Positions 29,115-37,090 of a stretch of 64,000 bases of DNA are shown piece by piece. How positions within the stretch are numbered: position 1 is the first letter of the stretch; each line of letters opens with the position of its first letter. The stretch covers positions 111,783 through 175,782 of the forward strand of contig JANXDH010000004.1 of assembly GCA_025059745.1 (NCBI GenBank), written 5' to 3'. Under the pieces are notes generated by a model that worked only from the letters and a program-made list of their open reading frames with translations, had not been told where the DNA came from and did not search any database. This stretch comes from Aigarchaeota archaeon (GTDB lineage Archaea > Thermoproteota > Nitrososphaeria_A > Caldarchaeales > Calditenuaceae). The position numbers and the translations under genes were made by a program.

Positions 29115-29408
29115 GTGACCGCCGTTGAACTGAGGCCGTTGATATCGAAGCTTTTCGAGATCGCGGTTAGACACGCAGAGGCCCTCGATCGGTTAGAGGT
29201 CGGCAGTAAGGAGGCCGCCTCCGTAACATCATCGTTATGCAAGCTCTTGAACGCGCTCGGCAAGTATCACGGACTATTATCAGAGGAAGAAAAGGACCTC
29301 GCCTTGATGCTGAGCAAGACGAGGAGGACCACGAAAAAGCATCACGACGCGGTAAGCAGCGCGAGAGAGCACCTGGAGATCGCCCTCAGGGAACTGGACG
29401 AGATATGA
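29115..29408 (+). CDS. Hypothetical viral-cluster protein, possibly small terminase-like (position only)
   Basis: 97-aa helical ORF that starts the rightward cluster leading into TerL; no family recognised. Confidence 0.5.
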   Translation: MTAVELRPLISKLFEIAVRHAEALDRLEVGSKEAASVTSSLCKLLNALGKYHGLLSEEEKDLALMLSKTRRTTKKHHDAVSSAREHLEIALRELDEI

Positions 29409-29788
29409 GACCGGAGGAGCTGAGAGCTCTCGACCTGAAACCCGGCAGCAAAATAATCGTCACTTGGTTCGATGCGGCAGAGGTGAGGAAGAAATTTAAG
29501 TCACCGTCCCTACAGGACATGGAGGCAATAACCGAGGTTCAGACGTCAGGTATATTCCTCTACGTCCACGAGGCCCTGCTCTGTCCCGAGATACCGCACC
29601 TAATAATCTACGAGGGCAGATTGAAGGACAACTATCACGTCTATACGTCGATACCCCTGCCGCTCGTGAGAAACATCGAGGTGATCAAGAGGACCAAGCG
29701 GTCCCTGAAGGTGTATCCCAACCTCTACGTGATTAACATCGGCGGGAGCTGCAGCAAGAGAGTGATGAGAGTCAAGTATGGATGTTGA
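29405..29788 (+). CDS. Hypothetical viral-cluster protein
   Basis: ATG at 29405 (MRPEELRALDLKPGSKIIVTWFDAAEV) overlaps the previous stop and ends just inside the TerL start. Confidence 0.65.
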   Translation: MRPEELRALDLKPGSKIIVTWFDAAEVRKKFKSPSLQDMEAITEVQTSGIFLYVHEALLCPEIPHLIIYEGRLKDNYHVYTSIPLPLVRNIEVIKRTKRSLKVYPNLYVINIGGSCSKRVMRVKYGC

Positions 29789-31019
29789 GAGACTCCTCGA
29801 CCCTCCGACCTTTGCCGGCGAGGTGCTCTCGCTTCCTACCTTCCCCTACCAGTCGGAACTCCTAAGGGATCGTTCGAAGAGGATAATCGTTTGTGCGGGC
29901 AGACAGGTCGGTAAGAGCACGGCCGCCGCGATCAAGGCTATCCATTTCACCGTTACTAATCACCATGCGACCACGTTGATCGTCTCGGCCAGCGCCCGTC
30001 AGAGCGGACTGCTTTTTGAGAAGGTGAGGGAGCTGATAACTAGGTCCAGGGTCTTGAAGAGGAGCATCAGATCCCAGAGCGCCACCAAGATCGCCTTCTC
30101 TAACTCCAGCTGGATCATAGCGCTGCCCTGTGGCCGATACGGCTCGACGATCCGCGGTTACTCCGCAGACCTCTGCATAATCGATGAAGCCTCATTTGTG
30201 CCGAGCGAGGTGATAGAGATGGTTGTCCTGCCGATGTTAGCTGCTACGGACGGGACCTGTTGGATGCTCAGTACCCCTTGGGGGATGGACCACACGTTCT
30301 ACAGGGCCTGGACATCTGATGTCTGGAAGCGATATCACTGGCCCTCCAACCTCTCCCCCCTCATCACCGAGTCCTTCCTCTCGGAACAGAGGTCGTTGAT
30401 AGGCGATGAACGATTCAGGGCGGAGTATATGGCTGAGTTCGTGGGGGACCAAGATAGCTTCTTCCCCATAGGACTGCTGCGAAGGTGCGTAAGGGACTAC
30501 CATTCGTCTCTCGAGCCGGGTCTGAGATGGGGCTACGATCCTGGAGGTAGGTCCAGCAGTGCGGCGATAGTCGCGCTGAGACGCGAATGTGAGAAGTGCT
30601 ACGTTGTGTTCAAGAAGACACTGAGAAACGTCCCTTACGTCTCCGTCAATGCCTTGCTCGCCGAATTTCACAGGGAATTCCCCTTCGAGAGACTCGTGAT
30701 AGATGAGACCGGACTTGGCGGGCCTCTCTGCGAACACCTGAAGGACCTCGGAGTCCCCGTGGAGGGCGTTAAGTTGACTCAGGAGAGGGTCAGCGAGATC
30801 TTCTCAAAGCTCAAGATCGCTATGGAGGAGGGGCGGCTATTCCTGCCTCAGGACCTAGAGCTCCTCAATCACCTCAACGCGGTGATCGCTAGACCGGACT
30901 CTAGAGGTGGCTTCCGGTTCGATAAGAGGCCGGGGACCTTCGATGACCTCGCTTACGCATTGGCACTGGCCTATCACAATCTAAATAGCGGAGGGAAGCT
31001 CTACACTATCTCCTTCTGA
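29778..31019 (+). CDS. terL: Terminase large subunit (TerL)
   Basis: Walker A CAGRQVGKSTAA, Walker B LCIIDEASFV, coupling motif MLSTPWG, nuclease acidic motifs WGYDPGGRSSSAAIVAL, LVIDETGLGG and FDDLAYALALA. Confidence 0.93.
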   Translation: MDVERLLDPPTFAGEVLSLPTFPYQSELLRDRSKRIIVCAGRQVGKSTAAAIKAIHFTVTNHHATTLIVSASARQSGLLFEKVRELITRSRVLKRSIRSQSATKIAFSNSSWIIALPCGRYGSTIRGYSADLCIIDEASFVPSEVIEMVVLPMLAATDGTCWMLSTPWGMDHTFYRAWTSDVWKRYHWPSNLSPLITESFLSEQRSLIGDERFRAEYMAEFVGDQDSFFPIGLLRRCVRDYHSSLEPGLRWGYDPGGRSSSAAIVALRRECEKCYVVFKKTLRNVPYVSVNALLAEFHREFPFERLVIDETGLGGPLCEHLKDLGVPVEGVKLTQERVSEIFSKLKIAMEEGRLFLPQDLELLNHLNAVIARPDSRGGFRFDKRPGTFDDLAYALALAYHNLNSGGKLYTISF

Positions 31020-31563
31020 TGAGGTTCGTTGCATGCCTCCTTCGATAACCTCTCAACATAGAGAACGAGACCCTATTATCGACGCCCTTTAAAACGATCA
31101 AGAGGAGGACTGCACAGAACATCAGAGCAGCGGCCAGTGGTAGGAGTATGGGGGCTAGATATCTAAAATCGCTCCTCGTCATGACCAAGATAGTCAACGC
31201 GGCGCCGTAAACGCCCGAGGCGATACCGATGAGTCGCTTTACGTTCACGTTCTCTATCTTATAAGCTAGATAGAAGACGGCCGCGAACGAGAGGACGACC
31301 GATACCAATGAGACCGCAAGCCCCTCGGGACTATAGTGCAACCTCACCTCATACCTCGGACTGTAGTAGTGCAACCTCCCATCGATGTATCTGCACTCGG
31401 AAACTGAGCACAGGAAGTCGATGGACCCTGCCGCGGAGACCTCATCTATCCCCACCCAGCTGCCCCTCTCTACCGTCTCCACAACCGGACTCGCGTGATG
31501 GACCGAGAAGTATAAGCTCAGGCCGAGGGCCACGAACGCCAAGAACCACCTTAGACCCCTCAT
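31006..31563 (-). CDS. Multi-pass membrane protein in the viral cluster
   Basis: Several hydrophobic helices (GLRWFLAFVALGLSLYFSV, LAVSLVSVVLSFAAVFYLAY, LPLAAALMFCAVLLLIVL). Confidence 0.6.
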   Translation of the reverse strand: MRGLRWFLAFVALGLSLYFSVHHASPVVETVERGSWVGIDEVSAAGSIDFLCSVSECRYIDGRLHYYSPRYEVRLHYSPEGLAVSLVSVVLSFAAVFYLAYKIENVNVKRLIGIASGVYGAALTILVMTRSDFRYLAPILLPLAAALMFCAVLLLIVLKGVDNRVSFSMLRGYRRRHATNLIRRR

Positions 31564-31817
31564 CTCCTCCTACCTACTAGCGTCTTCAAAAGCTGCTCCA
31601 GTATCACGGTACCGAACCCTAGTTCAGCAGCGTCCTTGGCCTCGAGAGAGACAGACGGGTCGACTGTAGTGTATCCGAGCGCAACCAGTATGGAGAGCAG
31701 CAACGTCCTCAGGAGCTTGAGGGGTGAGAACCTCTCATCACTCTTCAGGTACCCCAGAAGACCGTACAAGAGGGCAGCAAGGAGCGAAAGGACTATCGCC
31801 TCGGGATCTACTATCAC
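31560..31817 (-). CDS. Small membrane protein (holin-like size and topology; function unknown)
   Basis: 85 aa, two hydrophobic segments, charged C-terminus; stop overlaps the next start. Confidence 0.55.
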   Translation of the reverse strand: MIVDPEAIVLSLLAALLYGLLGYLKSDERFSPLKLLRTLLLSILVALGYTTVDPSVSLEAKDAAELGFGTVILEQLLKTLVGRRR

Positions 31818-31835
31818 GAGTCTTAACTTGAGTTT

Positions 31836-32060
31836 CTACGTATTTTTGTTAATGAGGTACCTGACCCCCTCACCGAACCCCAACCCGGAGAGGAACGCGA
31901 AGGCTGTCACGGCGTCGCTCACCCTACCTTCTAGCAAGAGTAGTGAGAAAGTGACCGCGGCTATCATCGCTACGCCCCCTATGACCAGGGCCATCACGTC
32001 GTCCTTGCTGATCTCGACGACGGTTCTCCCCCTCTTATAGGTGATCCGCTGTCTCTTCAC
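31836..32060 (-). CDS. Small membrane protein
   Basis: 74 aa, GTG start at 32060, hydrophobic segments ALVIGGVAMIAAVTFSLLLL and VTAFAFLSGLGFG. Confidence 0.5.
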   Translation of the reverse strand: MKRQRITYKRGRTVVEISKDDVMALVIGGVAMIAAVTFSLLLLEGRVSDAVTAFAFLSGLGFGEGVRYLINKNT

Positions 32061-32092
32061 GTCAAAAATACTTCTCGACCCATCATATTTTT

Positions 32093-32518
32093 GTGAGCCT
32101 ATCGAGGATAAACGAGATCGAGGAGGCCCTGAAGAGCCGAATCGAGTCGGTCGACGGACTCTCCGGCAGGTCCTTCATCGGACAGTACTCCTCCCCCCAG
32201 GTTCACCCTAGGGCCGAGATATATGCGGAGAGCGTCGACTTCACCGACTACACGATCAACGGGAGGGGAATGGAGGCTAACTTGAGGTTCAAGGTGGTCC
32301 TCTGGTACGTATCGGCCTCTGCGAAGGAGGGATACGAGGAGATGAAGCGCCTCGTCTGGGGGATATACGACGCCCTGATGTCAGAAAGGTCGATGGGCTT
32401 AGAGACCGATGTGAGGGTCACTCCCAACACATTCAGGATGGAGTCGGGGATCACCGCGGACAACAAGTACGGGTTCAGGTGGGAGGTCTCTTTAAGCGTC
32501 CTTATACCCGTCATATGA
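32093..32518 (+). CDS. Putative tail terminator/completion protein
   Basis: 141 aa (RINEIEEALKSRIESVDGL...EVSLSVLIPVI) just upstream of the tail-tube candidate. Called by size, position and fold-like pattern. Confidence 0.5.
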   Translation: MSLSRINEIEEALKSRIESVDGLSGRSFIGQYSSPQVHPRAEIYAESVDFTDYTINGRGMEANLRFKVVLWYVSASAKEGYEEMKRLVWGIYDALMSERSMGLETDVRVTPNTFRMESGITADNKYGFRWEVSLSVLIPVI

Positions 32519-32553
32519 TGGACCTCAAAAATATCGAGGGAGTGTTAAGTTGA

Positions 32554-33474
32554 GTGATGAATTACATAGGCCTTGGTAAGCAACCAAGCTTTGGAACCAG
32601 CGTCGACCCTTCAAAGTTCATCGAGGCCACGTCCTATTCTATTACCCCCATAGAGGAGAGGGAACTCGTAGAGACCGCTACGTCGAGGACCCCCTTGGAG
32701 TGGTACGGTGTGAAACCCCACTCGGAGATAGAGGTGGAGGCCCTGATACAGCCCCAGGGAGGTCTAGAGTATTTATTGCTCTCAACGTTTCAGAGACACT
32801 CAACGACCGCGGTCGACCTATCCCTTGACGTGTATCGGCACGAATTCACCCCTTGGACCGGCGGCAACCTGACCTACTTCACCGTCGAGGGGTCGTATGG
32901 AGGGACCGCTCTTAGGGCGAGGGACTGCATAGTCGACTCGCTATCCTTCTCATTCTCCTCTGAGGAATTACCTCGCATCTCGGCCGCGATGATAGGCAAC
33001 AGCGCCACGATTGTATCCCGGGCGTCTCACTCCCCGAACTTGGTAAAACCCTTCACCAACTCTGACGTGAAGGTAGAGATTGAGGGAGCGGAGGTTGAAC
33101 TCAGGGAACTCAGCATAGAGATCAACAACAACATCGAGGACATCTACGACTTATCATCGTCGCTAGTTGGCGTAGGGCTGGGGCTATTGGAAGTTTCCGG
33201 AGAGTTGAACGTTAGATTCCTCAACCAGTCTCATCTTGAGAGGTTCATCACACGCGATGAGGCGAGCTTGGTGGTGAGGCTCAGAGGTCCACCGATCGGT
33301 GGAGATCACAGGTACGAGCTCCAGATAAGTATACCGAGGGTAATATACGACGCGTGGGAAGGGGAGGTGAGCGGGGCTGAACTGACCACCCAATCGGTGC
33401 GCTTCAAGTCGGTTAAACCAACGAACGATGAGACTATTAGGGTAGTCTTGGTCAACAGGACCTCTACCCTGTAA
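32554..33474 (+). CDS. Putative major tail (tube) protein
   Basis: N-terminus YIGLGKQPSFGTSVDPSKFIEATSYSITP resembles phage tail-tube proteins; position before chaperone and tape measure. Confidence 0.7.
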   Translation: MMNYIGLGKQPSFGTSVDPSKFIEATSYSITPIEERELVETATSRTPLEWYGVKPHSEIEVEALIQPQGGLEYLLLSTFQRHSTTAVDLSLDVYRHEFTPWTGGNLTYFTVEGSYGGTALRARDCIVDSLSFSFSSEELPRISAAMIGNSATIVSRASHSPNLVKPFTNSDVKVEIEGAEVELRELSIEINNNIEDIYDLSSSLVGVGLGLLEVSGELNVRFLNQSHLERFITRDEASLVVRLRGPPIGGDHRYELQISIPRVIYDAWEGEVSGAELTTQSVRFKSVKPTNDETIRVVLVNRTSTL

Positions 33475-33495
33475 GGCCACTGCAGGAGAACTATC

Positions 33496-33771
33496 ATGAA
33501 AGTGAAGCTCGATCAGCACGAGTACACGGTGATCCTAAGGGCCAGCGCCTGGCCGCACCTCAGTACTCTCGCGCGGGCGTTCTCTGACAACCCACCAGAC
33601 CCACAAGCGTTGGAGAGAGCGGAGGAGGAGGTACTCAAGACGTGCGTGAGGCCTCAACCATGTGAGGAACACGCGAACCAGATCCTAACTAAGATACTCC
33701 TAGAGTTCGTTAGGGAGATGAGGTACGTTACCGCGACCTTTCGGGGAGAACTCGTTGATTCTGTTCAGTAA
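33496..33771 (+). CDS. Putative tail assembly chaperone, upstream frame (G-like)
   Basis: 91-aa ORF between tube and tape-measure genes; overlaps the +1-frame ORF below. Confidence 0.55.
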   Translation: MKVKLDQHEYTVILRASAWPHLSTLARAFSDNPPDPQALERAEEEVLKTCVRPQPCEEHANQILTKILLEFVREMRYVTATFRGELVDSVQ

Positions 33772-33916
33772 ATTGGGAGAGCGGTATGGCAGGCGGCCTA
33801 GCGACTTCCTCAAGGGACACTTAGGTGACCTGCTCTTCGACCTGCTCTCGACCACGGTCGCAGCACGCGAGGAGATCGCTTCCATGAAGAGGAACAGAGG
33901 AAGGCGACCCAGATGA
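33722..33916 (+). CDS. Putative tail assembly chaperone, +1-frame extension (GT-like), or separate ORF from TTG at 33755
   Basis: Open +1 frame encoding ...LILFSKLGERYGRRPSDFLKGHLGDLLFDLLSTTVAAREEIASMKRNRGRRPR*, ending at the ATGA overlap with the next gene. It is not in the ORF track because it lacks an ATG. Confidence 0.5.
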   Translation, partial: GTLPRPFGENSLILFSKLGERYGRRPSDFLKGHLGDLLFDLLSTTVAAREEIASMKRNRGRRPR

Positions 33917-34332
33917 GCAGTACAGTGATAGAGGTGAGGGGTTTGGAGTACCTGATAAGAGAGTTGGAGAGGAGAGGCGGAGGAGACATCATAGAGGCCT
34001 TCCTGAGGGAGATAGCCCGCGAGACAAGCAGGAGGGCCGGACAACTCGCACCGCGCAGAAGTGGCGCTCTCGCGTCTTCTATTTCTTTCACTAGAAGGGG
34101 GAGGACCTCCTACTCGGTGGGTTCATCACTTGAATATGCGCCCTACCTCGAGTTCGGCACCAGACCCTTCATCGTCGACTCTCCAGTCTACGTAACTGGT
34201 GTCGGATGGAGATACATCTACCTTCACCCGGGAATAAGGCCGAGGCCTTATCTGATGAACGCGGTGCGTCTGTCCTTTCACGAGAGACGGAGTGTCTTGA
34301 ACTCGGTGCTCAGTGGGTCGACCAGCAAGTGA
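33913..34332 (+). CDS. HK97 gp10-like tail/neck protein
   Basis: APRRSGALASSISFTRRGRTSYSVGSSLEYAPYLEFGTRPF, characteristic of the HK97 gp10 family. Confidence 0.82.
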   Translation: MSSTVIEVRGLEYLIRELERRGGGDIIEAFLREIARETSRRAGQLAPRRSGALASSISFTRRGRTSYSVGSSLEYAPYLEFGTRPFIVDSPVYVTGVGWRYIYLHPGIRPRPYLMNAVRLSFHERRSVLNSVLSGSTSK

Positions 34333-35771
34333 GCGAGCGTTACTCCATAGAGGTAGAGTTCAAGGGCGTCGATGACGTAAGCGATGAGATCAAGTCAGTT
34401 AGTGAGGGACTGAGGAGCATCGGTAGTATCAACGAGGACCTGACCAAGAAGGCATCGGAGGTCCTGAAGAAAGCGAGGGACGAGAAGAGGACCTACAAGG
34501 CGCTGGCCGAGGAGTCTCAGGTCTTTGGTGAGAGAGCGAAGTTCATGGCGGACCAACTGAACACCGTCGCCGGGTTCGCGGGGAAGATCAATAACGTTTT
34601 CACTCAGTATAACACGCTCCAGATCCGGGTGAACACAGCCCAGCTGGCCCTGAACGAGGCGCTCGAGAACCAGAGCAGACTCCTCGCTCAGATCAACTCG
34701 CAGTTCGATAAGCAGTACACAACTATAGAGGAGGCGCTCGAGGGACTGGGAGAGATGCGTGCAGCGTATCTCGAGGCCGGGCAGTCGACGAAGGCGGTCG
34801 ACGAGGCCATTAAGCAGCTTGAGCAGAGCAAGAAGAACGTGGCTAAGGCGTCAAACGAGGTCACGAACGCGCAGCAGCAGATGAACGCGCAGATGGTCAC
34901 TCTGGGGGTTCAGGCGATTGGGTTGGTGCCGCAGTTCATGGAGATGGTCAACTCGCTCAACACGTTCAGGAAGCTCGTCGGAGACCTGCCTTCCCTCCTC
35001 GGTGGCGTGAAGGCAGCGTTCACGGGCCTCCATGCGGCCATGGGTCCTATTGGCCTCATTCTCATCGCGATGGGCGCGATCCTCCCATTGATTATCACAC
35101 ATTGGGATCAGATCAGGGCCGCCCTCGAGGAGGCTGGTAGAGTCGTATGGAACGTATTAGGTCCAGCCCTCGAATGGATTTGGAATAACGTCCTCAAACC
35201 ACTGGGCGAATTCATAGAGGCCAGCTTTAAAAAGGCTCTCGACTCATTGGGCTCTACCCTCAAGTGGTTAGACGAGAACGTAGTCAAGCCGCTCAGTGAA
35301 GGGCTCGATAAGTTCTGGAATGAGGTACTGGTCCCCCTCGGAGAGAACCTCGAGAAGGAGTTCAAGAAGTATTTGGAGGCATGGGTGGACGCGTTTAATT
35401 GGGCGAGGGATCGAATAAAGGAAATATGGGATAAGATCGTCGACGCGATCCGGGGGGCCATTGGTTGGATTAAGGAAAAAATAGACGACATCATTGGGAA
35501 GATCCGTGATGCCTTCAAATGGCTCGCGGATAAACTCGTGGGTAATTCCATCATCCCGGACATGTGGAGGGACATCCGTGATTGGACGGAATGGGGTATC
35601 GGCGAGGTAGAAAAATTAACGGCAGGCATCGGAGGTGATATCATGGGTCCGAAGGTCCTCGGCGGGATAAGCGTCGTCGTGAACGTCAACCAATCGAATG
35701 CGACCGCGGATGAGATAGCCGCGGCCGTATCGCGGGCTCTAATGAAGAACTTGAAGGGGATGGGTAAGTAA
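34329..35771 (+). CDS. Tape measure protein
   Basis: Long coiled-coil N-terminal part, hydrophobic stretch MGPIGLILIAMGAILPLIITHW, then repeated W/amphipathic helices. GTG start at 34329 (VSERYSIEVEFKGVDDV) overlaps the gp10 stop. Confidence 0.85.
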   Translation: MSERYSIEVEFKGVDDVSDEIKSVSEGLRSIGSINEDLTKKASEVLKKARDEKRTYKALAEESQVFGERAKFMADQLNTVAGFAGKINNVFTQYNTLQIRVNTAQLALNEALENQSRLLAQINSQFDKQYTTIEEALEGLGEMRAAYLEAGQSTKAVDEAIKQLEQSKKNVAKASNEVTNAQQQMNAQMVTLGVQAIGLVPQFMEMVNSLNTFRKLVGDLPSLLGGVKAAFTGLHAAMGPIGLILIAMGAILPLIITHWDQIRAALEEAGRVVWNVLGPALEWIWNNVLKPLGEFIEASFKKALDSLGSTLKWLDENVVKPLSEGLDKFWNEVLVPLGENLEKEFKKYLEAWVDAFNWARDRIKEIWDKIVDAIRGAIGWIKEKIDDIIGKIRDAFKWLADKLVGNSIIPDMWRDIRDWTEWGIGEVEKLTAGIGGDIMGPKVLGGISVVVNVNQSNATADEIAAAVSRALMKNLKGMGK

Positions 35772-35793
35772 GTGATGCGTCGCCTCCTTCATC

Positions 35794-35886
35794 GTGGAGA
35801 AAATTGAGGTCTATAACGATATCGACGGCCGCATGGTCAACTTCTTGAAGGTTCTCCAAGATAGGGAGGCCATCCATGCTTCATGA
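35794..35886 (+). CDS. Possible small ORF (30 aa) between tape measure and membrane protein genes
   Basis: GTG start; MEKIEVYNDIDGRMVNFLKVLQDREAIHAS*, overlapping the next start. Position only. Confidence 0.25.
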   Translation: MEKIEVYNDIDGRMVNFLKVLQDREAIHAS

Positions 35887-36094
35887 ATTGTTTAAGAAAT
35901 GGCGGGAAAGGCTATCCTTCGTCTTCATTTTTACATCATTCTTCATTTTAGTCGACGAGTACGTGAAAGAGGGCTATATCTTCGACCCTCGTGATGTAGT
36001 CGCGCCCTCGATAACACATGAACAATTATTCCTAATATTCCTGATAGCCGGCTTGTTTCTCGGTATGCGTAGACGCATGGTCTTCTTCTCATAA
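35876..36094 (+). CDS. Small membrane protein
   Basis: 72 aa with two hydrophobic segments (LSFVFIFTSFFILV, LFLIFLIAGLFLGM). Confidence 0.55.
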   Translation: MLHELFKKWRERLSFVFIFTSFFILVDEYVKEGYIFDPRDVVAPSITHEQLFLIFLIAGLFLGMRRRMVFFS

Positions 36095-36121
36095 ATATTT
36101 AAAAAGAAATAGATTCAGTGT

Positions 36122-36853
36122 ATGAGTAGCCGGGAAAACTATACAGTCCCTCCAATAATTACACCCGCCGATTGGAATCGGTTCGCCTCCCGCTTTCGTG
36201 TACGCGGTACGGGGGGAATATTTTTTACAGGAACCGATACGACTAAAGGGGTCGTCGTTGGAGGTGCACAGCCAGGGTTCGGTATATCGAGTGAAAATAT
36301 GATCGATCTAGGTGTAGGGCAGACGAGGAACGACGAATCGGGGAAAATCGCCTATGCGGTATTCTCTGCGGGCTTGGACATCGTTGGTGTGGCCGTCACG
36401 CCTCCACGGTTAATTACTTTATGGGATAGCGTCGTCATTAGCGGATATGGGGGCCCCTCCTATGCCTTGAGGATTAATAATAGCCGTTCGCCTAACAACG
36501 ACATTCTCTTTCAGGGTCAGGCGGCCACCAACACAGCAACCCTCCGCGACTCGCCCTTCTTCGTGTTCCGTGGAGCGTGGTGGGATGGTGCCCAGTCGAG
36601 GGACCTCGATTATATGGTTAAAATCGTCATGACCGGTACAGGGCCCACGGCCAGGTTGACTTTCGCCCGTTTTATCAACGGTTCCGATCCCTCTCCCGTT
36701 GAACTGGTCGCAATCGCCTCTAATATTGGTAGTGAGGAGACGGCCCTGCTTCTGACCCGAAATATTGGTGGAACCCTCTCGGTAGTGCGCGTACTCCTCG
36801 GCCCGCCCGATAGTGGGGGAACCGGCTTCCGCGTCTTAAGAGTGGTGAATTAA
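36122..36853 (+). CDS. Hypothetical virion/tail-fibre-like protein
   Basis: Intact 243-aa Gly/Thr-rich beta-like ORF within the tail module; AT-rich promoter-like stretch TAAATATTTAAAAAG just upstream. Confidence 0.5.
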   Translation: MSSRENYTVPPIITPADWNRFASRFRVRGTGGIFFTGTDTTKGVVVGGAQPGFGISSENMIDLGVGQTRNDESGKIAYAVFSAGLDIVGVAVTPPRLITLWDSVVISGYGGPSYALRINNSRSPNNDILFQGQAATNTATLRDSPFFVFRGAWWDGAQSRDLDYMVKIVMTGTGPTARLTFARFINGSDPSPVELVAIASNIGSEETALLLTRNIGGTLSVVRVLLGPPDSGGTGFRVLRVVN

Positions 36854-36886
36854 ACGAGGTGATAGGGGTCGCCTAAGGAGGTCGTA

Positions 36887-37090
36887 ATTCGTTTAAGCGA
36901 TGCGCTACTTGAAGACCTCGAACGATGCCTCCACTACATGGCCGAGCAACAGGGTCAGAAGGTAACCGATATGGACAAAACAATCAACGAGCTAACCCTC
37001 GCTCTCATTCGCGGTTGGGTAATTCAGACTATGGCTAATGTCATTCTACCAAAGAGGTATGGTGTGGGGGATGAGGGTCGAGAGAAATAG
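36887..37090 (+). CDS. Possible ribbon-helix-helix-like small protein with non-canonical start
   Basis: Open frame IRLSDALLEDLERCLHYMAEQQGQKVTDMDKTINELTLALIRGWV... follows AAGGAGGT (36875-36882) but has no ATG/GTG/TTG near it; ATT at 36887 is in frame. Confidence 0.3.
   Translation: MRLSDALLEDLERCLHYMAEQQGQKVTDMDKTINELTLALIRGWVIQTMANVILPKRYGVGDEGREK

Noticed and set aside
35108-35689. 193-aa ORF antisense to the tape measure gene
   Set aside because: Ser/Met-rich antisense artefact of a coiled-coil gene.
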